Below the pieces are notes generated by a model. It was not told the origin of the DNA, searched no databases, and was given only the letters and a program-made list of their open reading frames with translations. A stretch of DNA of 9,882 nucleotides from Alistipes sp. (GTDB lineage: Bacteria > Bacteroidota > Bacteroidia > Bacteroidales > Rikenellaceae): positions 1 to 9,882 of the forward strand of contig JAFYOF010000118.1 of assembly GCA_017560305.1 (NCBI GenBank), in the 5' to 3' direction. A program made the position numbers and the translations under genes. Shown here in pieces: positions 6,118 to 9,882 of the stretch. Each line of letters begins with the position of its first letter. Positions within the stretch are counted from its first letter, which is position 1.

Positions 6118-6813
6118 CTAATAGTGTTCGTTAGAGTTATGGGTGTAAACCTCCATAAAGTACTCCTCATCGGCGCCATCGAAACCCATCTCGCGCGCCT
6201 TGCGATCGGAGTGCTGTTCGATAAGGTCGAAGAACTCCTTGCCACCCGTAACCTCAAAAATTCGGTTTATCTCAGCCATCGTCGCCTCATCACACTTGCG
6301 CAGAGCGCCCGCACCCTCCTTGCCGTAGACATCGGTAAAGCGACCATATATCTGCTCATCGTTGTCGATTATCCAGCGCCACACAGTGCCCTGCTCGGGG
6401 TGCAGTTCGGGGCGGATATTGCGGGGTGTGAGGCAGTAGCCTGTGCGCAGGATGTTGTCGCCAATGGCACGCTTCAAGGCCAGTTGCTGGCGACCCTTCT
6501 CGCTCTCAACAAAGAAGCCCAGCTTCTGCGAGAGCGTGCGCAGAGCCTGAATCACATAGCCTGGGGTGTTGCCTCTCGGGCAGCGTGGTCGGCACGACAT
6601 ACACTCGCCGCAGTACCATATCGCCTCGCCCTTCATTAGCTCCTCGATAGCCTCATCGTCGCGCGTCTGCACGATGTTCACTATCTGGCGAGGGTCATAG
6701 TTGTAGAATGCCGCCGCAGGACACACCGCCGTGCAGACACCGCAGTTCATACACGCCGTGAGCCCCTCCTTCAGACGCACATCCTCCATCAGCATATCGA
6801 AATATCTTCCCAT
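6118..6813 (-). CDS. HdrC-like 4Fe-4S dicluster protein, first gene of the Hdr-like operon
   Basis: From the ATG at 6813 the product has 231 residues with two cubane cluster motifs, C21-C24-C27-C31 (CMNCGVCTAVCP) and C68-C71-C74-C78 (CGECMSCRPRCP), as in HdrC. The first has a Pro after the last Cys and sits behind a short basic-acidic N-terminus. The C-terminal 150 residues are helical and mostly charged, longer than in methanogen HdrC, and may dock the HdrB-like partner encoded three bases downstream. The frame stays open further upstream to an ATG at 6951, but that start lies inside the terminator hairpin of the preceding operon and its peptide is unlike the family, so 6813 was chosen. HdrC conducts electrons between the HdrA flavin and the HdrB site; here that role is inferred. 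Confidence 0.88.
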   Translation of the reverse strand: MGRYFDMLMEDVRLKEGLTACMNCGVCTAVCPAAAFYNYDPRQIVNIVQTRDDEAIEELMKGEAIWYCGECMSCRPRCPRGNTPGYVIQALRTLSQKLGFFVESEKGRQQLALKRAIGDNILRTGYCLTPRNIRPELHPEQGTVWRWIIDNDEQIYGRFTDVYGKEGAGALRKCDEATMAEINRIFEVTGGKEFFDLIEQHSDRKAREMGFDGADEEYFMEVYTHNSNEHY

Positions 6814-6833
6814 CCTTGCGAAATAAAAAAAGC

Positions 6834-6856
6834 AACTTTGACTTGTGGACAAAGTT
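6834..6856. repeat. Inverted repeat in the hdr leader or promoter
   Basis: AACTTTG (6834-6840) and CAAAGTT (6850-6856) form a perfect 7-bp inverted repeat with a 9-base spacer. One arm lies in the candidate -7 box. On the minus strand the repeat is followed by GC and seven T, so it could alternatively be a transcribed hairpin. Confidence 0.5.
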
Positions 6857-6857
6857 A
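6850..6857 (-). promoter_or_regulatory. Candidate -7 element of the hdr operon
   Basis: Minus-strand TAACTTTG matches TAnnTTTG exactly and lies 37 bases before the chosen hdrC start. No TTTG is found about 19-21 bp upstream; instead one arm of a 38-bp inverted repeat occupies the -33 region. This may mean an activator-dependent promoter. Confidence 0.4.
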
Positions 6858-6869
6858 CTATTTTCGTTT

Positions 6870-6907
6870 CACTTGGGCGGTAGTATAAATACCTATTTTC
6901 CCAAGTG
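6870..6907. promoter_or_regulatory. Inverted repeat, candidate operator of the hdr operon
   Basis: CACTTGGG (6870-6877) and CCCAAGTG (6900-6907) are perfect 8-bp inverted arms, 30 bp centre to centre or about three helical turns. A smaller palindrome, GTATAAATAC (6883-6892), lies nearly at the same centre. The element is between the upstream terminator and the candidate -7 box, where a dimeric regulator would bind. No regulator gene is present in the window. Confidence 0.45.
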
Positions 6908-6929
6908 GCGGATTGGTCCATTTGGGCAC

Positions 6930-6966
6930 AAAAAAAGACAGGTCGCCCCATTGGGACAACCTGCCT
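6930..6966 (-). terminator. Intrinsic terminator of the thyA-folA-GH127 operon
   Basis: On the minus strand a 13-bp stem, AGGCAGGTTGTCC (6966-6954) with GGACGACCTGTCT-like arm 6948-6936 (three G-T wobbles), closes a 5-base loop and is followed by a run of seven T. It lies 20 bases after the glycosidase stop and separates that operon from the Hdr-like operon. Confidence 0.9.
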
Positions 6967-6986
6967 GAAACTTATTTTAGAAAACC

Positions 6987-9023
6987 TTAGCGTACTGGGA
7001 ACTCTGTCATACGGAGAGTAGTACAGCCGTAAGGGATAAGTGTGATATCAACCTCGGCACCAACCTCGCCCGCAGGCTCCTGCTGTGTGAGGTAGTTGAT
7101 AGGACCAGCCGAGTTGCGGTGCATATGCCAGTTTGGCAACATATTAGCCTTCGCCTTGATCTTGATAGGCGCACCATTCAAAGTCCAAGGAGTGTCGCTG
7201 CACTCGCCCTTCTCAACGATGAAGCTCTTCGCCACTGCCTCGCCGTGGAGATCCTTGTCACGAAGTGCCACATTCCAAGGGGTTGGAGATGTAACCTCAT
7301 AGTAGTAAGGACCCAACCAGCGTGCGTCATCCTCGTTGCACTCGTGGCGCATCCAGCGCTCCTCCATACGCAGAGCGTACACCAGCGGACCGCGCTCAAC
7401 GACAGCCGAGTAGTCATACCAGCGAGAGATAACCACCTCGGCGTTGAATGTAACAACCACCTTGTCGCCATCAGCCCACTCACGGTTCAAGCGGATAGTA
7501 CCCTTGCGAGGGCTCTCGGCCTTAACCTCTGCGCCGTTCACCGTGAGGGTGTAACCCTTGCTCCACGCAGGCACGCGAAGGTCGAATGGGAATGCTGCCG
7601 ACTTCTGCTTCTTGTCAGGGAATGAGAACGAGAATGCCACCTGCTCCTCGAATGGGTAGCAGGTCTGCTCAGAAATCACCACAGCCACATCGTTTACAGT
7701 TGTAGAGAGTGTCGATGGCGCATAAACCATTGCCGCAACACCACCCTCGTTGCTCTTGAGCCAGAGGTTCTGCACGAACTTTGGCCAGCCCTGATGCAAG
7801 TTACAAGTACAGCAAGGGTAGCCGCTCAACACACCAAAGAGGATGTCGGTGCTATTGTGAGGGGTAGAGAAGTTACGAGGCTTGCGTGTAACCTCCACCT
7901 GATTGATCTGCTGATAGTACTGACGAGCGTCGCCCTTGTCAGAAATCTGGGTTGGGAGGGCGTTGTAGGTAATACGCTCCAGGAGGTCGGCATAGGTGTT
8001 GTCGCCAGTGATGCGGTACATCTCCTCCAGCGAGTACATCATCTCGGTTGCAGTACACAACTCCGAGCCGCGTGTTGGGTCGCCGAAGTGAATCAACTCA
8101 TCACCTGCCCACAGACCAGTTGGGAAACCGATAGTCTGGCGGATGCGGCGCAAAGCCTCCTGTGGAGCATTGAGGAACTTATCCTCCTTTGACTGCTGCC
8201 ACCAGATGACTGGCTCCTTGAAGCCCTGACCGAGGTTTACGCAGTGGATGCTGTTCTGGCGGAAGAGGTGGTCATCAGTAGTGAAACGACCAGTCCAATC
8301 GGCTGACTGCTTGTGCAGAATCTCGCCCAGCTGGAGCAACTTCTCGTCGCCAGTGATGTTATACAACCAGTGAACAATCAACAGGTTATCGCCAGCACGC
8401 TCTGTTGCCCAGAATGTCCAGTTGCCCAGCGGAGTCTTTGGCAACTCCTTGAGCTGATAGTGGAAATAGTTTGTCATAAACTCCACGACACGCTCGTCGG
8501 CTGTCGCCATATAGTACTGCTGCAAAATCTTCAGCGCAACCATACGAGGCCACCAGTCGAGTGCGTTGCCGCGCTGCATACCGTACATATAAGGGCGGTC
8601 GGTGTCAGGACCAAACGAGCCGCTCTCCTTCTGTGAAGCGAGGATAGCCTCAACCCACTTGAGCGCCTTTGCCTTCAGAGCCTCATCGCCCATAATGTAT
8701 GCCATTGGGAGTGCGCCATCAATCCAGTATGGACCTCTCTCCCAGGCGTCGCCCTCGCCACCGAGCCAGGCGTTGTTATCACCACACACCAACTCATAGA
8801 GTTCATCGAGGTCGCCTGTCATACCGTTCAACATAATCTGCATCTGCTCGCCGAGCCAACCCTCGGGCTTAATCTCGCCAAGAGGAAGCTGCGCATAAGG
8901 TGTCTCCACCAGCGGAGCGCGATTGAATACGGGCTGTGGCGTTGCAGACTTCTTCTTGCCCGCCGCCGATACTGTCAAAGCGCACATCATCGCAATTGCT
9001 GTAATAAAAGTTCTTAATCTCAT
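6987..9023 (-). CDS. Secreted GH127 beta-L-arabinofuranosidase family protein (DUF1680)
   Basis: The product has 678 residues; the characterised enzyme HypBA1 has about 658. A signal peptide is visible at residues 1-21 (basic MRLR, hydrophobic core, Ala-rich end) with no lipobox, so the protein is probably periplasmic. The GH127 catalytic zinc-thiolate site is recognisable: Glu321 and Cys323 in GSELCTATE and Cys404-Cys405 in YPCCTCNLH, matching Glu338, Cys340, Cys417 and Cys418 of HypBA1; the first cysteine of the pair is the nucleophile. The N-terminal two-thirds is the (alpha/alpha) barrel, followed by a beta-rich C-terminal region. The family releases beta-L-arabinofuranose from plant glycans, but some relatives have other specificities. 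The ATG at 9023 follows an A-rich leader, 27 bases after folA and with no terminator between. No susCD pair or other polysaccharide-utilisation gene is visible. Confidence 0.9.
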   Translation of the reverse strand: MRLRTFITAIAMMCALTVSAAGKKKSATPQPVFNRAPLVETPYAQLPLGEIKPEGWLGEQMQIMLNGMTGDLDELYELVCGDNNAWLGGEGDAWERGPYWIDGALPMAYIMGDEALKAKALKWVEAILASQKESGSFGPDTDRPYMYGMQRGNALDWWPRMVALKILQQYYMATADERVVEFMTNYFHYQLKELPKTPLGNWTFWATERAGDNLLIVHWLYNITGDEKLLQLGEILHKQSADWTGRFTTDDHLFRQNSIHCVNLGQGFKEPVIWWQQSKEDKFLNAPQEALRRIRQTIGFPTGLWAGDELIHFGDPTRGSELCTATEMMYSLEEMYRITGDNTYADLLERITYNALPTQISDKGDARQYYQQINQVEVTRKPRNFSTPHNSTDILFGVLSGYPCCTCNLHQGWPKFVQNLWLKSNEGGVAAMVYAPSTLSTTVNDVAVVISEQTCYPFEEQVAFSFSFPDKKQKSAAFPFDLRVPAWSKGYTLTVNGAEVKAESPRKGTIRLNREWADGDKVVVTFNAEVVISRWYDYSAVVERGPLVYALRMEERWMRHECNEDDARWLGPYYYEVTSPTPWNVALRDKDLHGEAVAKSFIVEKGECSDTPWTLNGAPIKIKAKANMLPNWHMHRNSAGPINYLTQQEPAGEVGAEVDITLIPYGCTTLRMTEFPVR

Positions 9024-9050
9024 AGTATTTAGTTTTAGGTTTTTCTTTTG

Positions 9051-9533
9051 TTATTTCACCCTCTCGTAGCGCTCAAAGGCGAATGGATAAGGGTACTTCT
9101 CGCCGCAAGGGAAAGACTCCTGCTCGACGAGTTGCCACTTGCTCTCGTCCCACTCGGGGAACTTCGTATCGCCCTCATAGTCGTGCTCCACGCGTGTGAG
9201 GTAGAAGCGGTCGGCAACATCCAGCGCAAGGGCGTAAATCTGCGCTCCGCCGATGATGAAAATCTCCTCCTCTTCGGGGAACATCGCAATCGCCTCCTCC
9301 AGCGAGCGGGCGATGGTGCAACCCTCGATATGCTCTGCCGTGCGGCTGATGACCACATTTGTACGGTTTGGCAGCGGGCGACCCAGCGAATCGTAGGTCT
9401 TGCGACCCATAATCACGGGATGACCCGAGGTTGTGCGCTTGAAGAAACGCAAATCCTCCGAGATGTGCCACAACAGGGTGTTCTTGTCTCCAATGGTGCC
9501 GTTCTGTGCCACGGCTACAATGATGCTTACCAT
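9051..9533 (-). CDS. folA: Dihydrofolate reductase
   Basis: The 160-residue product has the usual length of a chromosomal DHFR, the cytoplasmic NADPH enzyme that reduces dihydrofolate to tetrahydrofolate. The substrate loop LLWHISEDLRFFK contains Trp22 and the catalytic Asp27 at the same numbers as in the E. coli enzyme. VIMGRKTYDSLG and RTNVVISR carry the NADPH and folate contacts, and IFIIGGAQIY is the glycine-pair cofactor motif. The ATG at 9533 follows thyA by 12 bases, with an AAGAAG purine stretch before it. Coupling to thyA makes sense because thymidylate synthase produces the dihydrofolate that this enzyme recycles. It appears complete, with no resistance-type features that can be judged by eye. 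Confidence 0.96.
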   Translation of the reverse strand: MVSIIVAVAQNGTIGDKNTLLWHISEDLRFFKRTTSGHPVIMGRKTYDSLGRPLPNRTNVVISRTAEHIEGCTIARSLEEAIAMFPEEEEIFIIGGAQIYALALDVADRFYLTRVEHDYEGDTKFPEWDESKWQLVEQESFPCGEKYPYPFAFERYERVK

Positions 9534-9545
9534 CTTCTTCAGGTT

Positions 9546-9882
9546 TTAGAATGACATTGGTGCCTTGATGGTTGGATGTGGGTCGTAACCCTCCAGCGTA
9601 AAGTCCTCATACTTAAAGTCAAAGACCGACTTAACCTCGGGGTTGAGGTGCATCGTTGGCAATGCGCGAGGCTCACGCGAGAGCTGCTCATCCACCTGCT
9701 CCATATGGTTAAGGTAGAGGTGAGTATCACCCAATGTATGCACAAACTCGCCCGCCTCAAGACCGCACTCGCGTGCAATCATCATCGTCAAGAGTGCATA
9801 CGACGCGATGTTGAAAGGCACGCCGAGGAATGTGTCTGCACTGCGCTGGTAGAGTTGGCACGACAGTTTGCCCTCCGCCACA
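9546..9882 (-). CDS. thyA: Thymidylate synthase, C-terminal part (5' end outside window)
   Basis: About 112 C-terminal residues of ThyA, the enzyme that methylates dUMP to dTMP with methylene-tetrahydrofolate. Visible signatures include [13 protein letters not shown] with the phosphate-binding Arg, [14 protein letters not shown] with the dUMP-binding Asn, [12 protein letters not shown] with the His-x-Tyr of the active site, QLSREPR, and the C-terminal [14 protein letters not shown]. The catalytic cysteine (in the PCH motif) lies upstream of the window edge. The GTG at 9881-9879 is an internal Val codon, not the start. The C-terminus is slightly divergent (MSF rather than VAV/VAI) but of normal length. 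Transcription continues into folA 12 bases later. Confidence 0.96.
   Translation of the reverse strand, partial: VAEGKLSCQLYQRSADTFLGVPFNIASYALLTMMIARECGLEAGEFVHTLGDTHLYLNHMEQVDEQLSREPRALPTMHLNPEVKSVFDFKYEDFTLEGYDPHPTIKAPMSF

Noticed and set aside
1876..6813. True methanogen-type heterodisulfide reductase
   Set aside because: Promoter type, neighbours and tRNA genes point to Bacteroidota. HdrA is short, one HdrB site is degenerate, and no coenzyme M/B gene is present.
6814..6951. N-terminal extension of the first HdrC-like protein to the ATG at 6951
   Set aside because: The extra 46 codons cover the upstream terminator and both inverted repeats, and the peptide has no HdrC similarity. The start at 6813 fits the family.
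9048..9554. Plus-strand open frame spanning folA
   Set aside because: It mirrors the full folA gene and extends only into the short gaps on each side; the DHFR motifs settle the coding strand.

Overview
The window looks like a chromosomal segment of an anaerobic Bacteroidota, most likely Bacteroidales and possibly Alistipes-like. The evidence is two matches to the phylum's vegetative promoter (TTTG, 19 bp, TAnnTTTG) in front of tRNA genes, A-rich leaders with few Shine-Dalgarno sites, tRNA-Gly genes without an encoded CCA, and a secreted GH127 glycosidase. The genus is an inference.

Layout from left to right. (1) 1-417, minus strand: the start of a urease operon, ureA plus the first 36 codons of the next gene, probably ureB. 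(2) 598-969, plus strand: crcB, a fluoride channel, divergent from ureA. (3) 1044-1392, plus strand: two identical tRNA-Gly(GCC) genes behind a strong promoter with helically phased A-tracts, each followed by its own terminator. (4) 1609-1799, minus strand: an initiator tRNA-fMet with an encoded CCA, an extra base in its T-stem, a textbook promoter and a textbook terminator. (5) 1876-6813, minus strand: a tight five-gene operon for a heterodisulfide-reductase-like (Hdr) complex, transcribed as HdrC-like, HdrB-like, HdrA-like, second HdrC-like, then a membrane NarI/DsrM-like domain fused to HdrD/DsrK. (6) 6987-9882, minus strand: thyA (5' end outside the window), folA and a GH127 beta-L-arabinofuranosidase, ending in a strong terminator at 6930-6966.

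The Hdr-like operon is the most interesting part. No coenzyme M/B pathway gene, hydrogenase or formate dehydrogenase is visible, and the flavoprotein has lost the ferredoxin modules of methanogen HdrA. The last subunit brings about five transmembrane helices, two cubane cluster sites and two complete CCG (non-cubane cluster) sites. This suggests a membrane complex moving electrons between a quinone pool and a thiol/disulfide or other cytoplasmic redox partner, in the manner of Qmo/Dsr/Hme complexes, with an unknown substrate. The first CCG site of the HdrB-like subunit has lost most of its cysteines. The 5' region of the operon holds two inverted repeats that may be regulatory.

ThyA and FolA form the usual dTMP/tetrahydrofolate cycle; the glycosidase 27 bp downstream appears to be a passenger of that operon.
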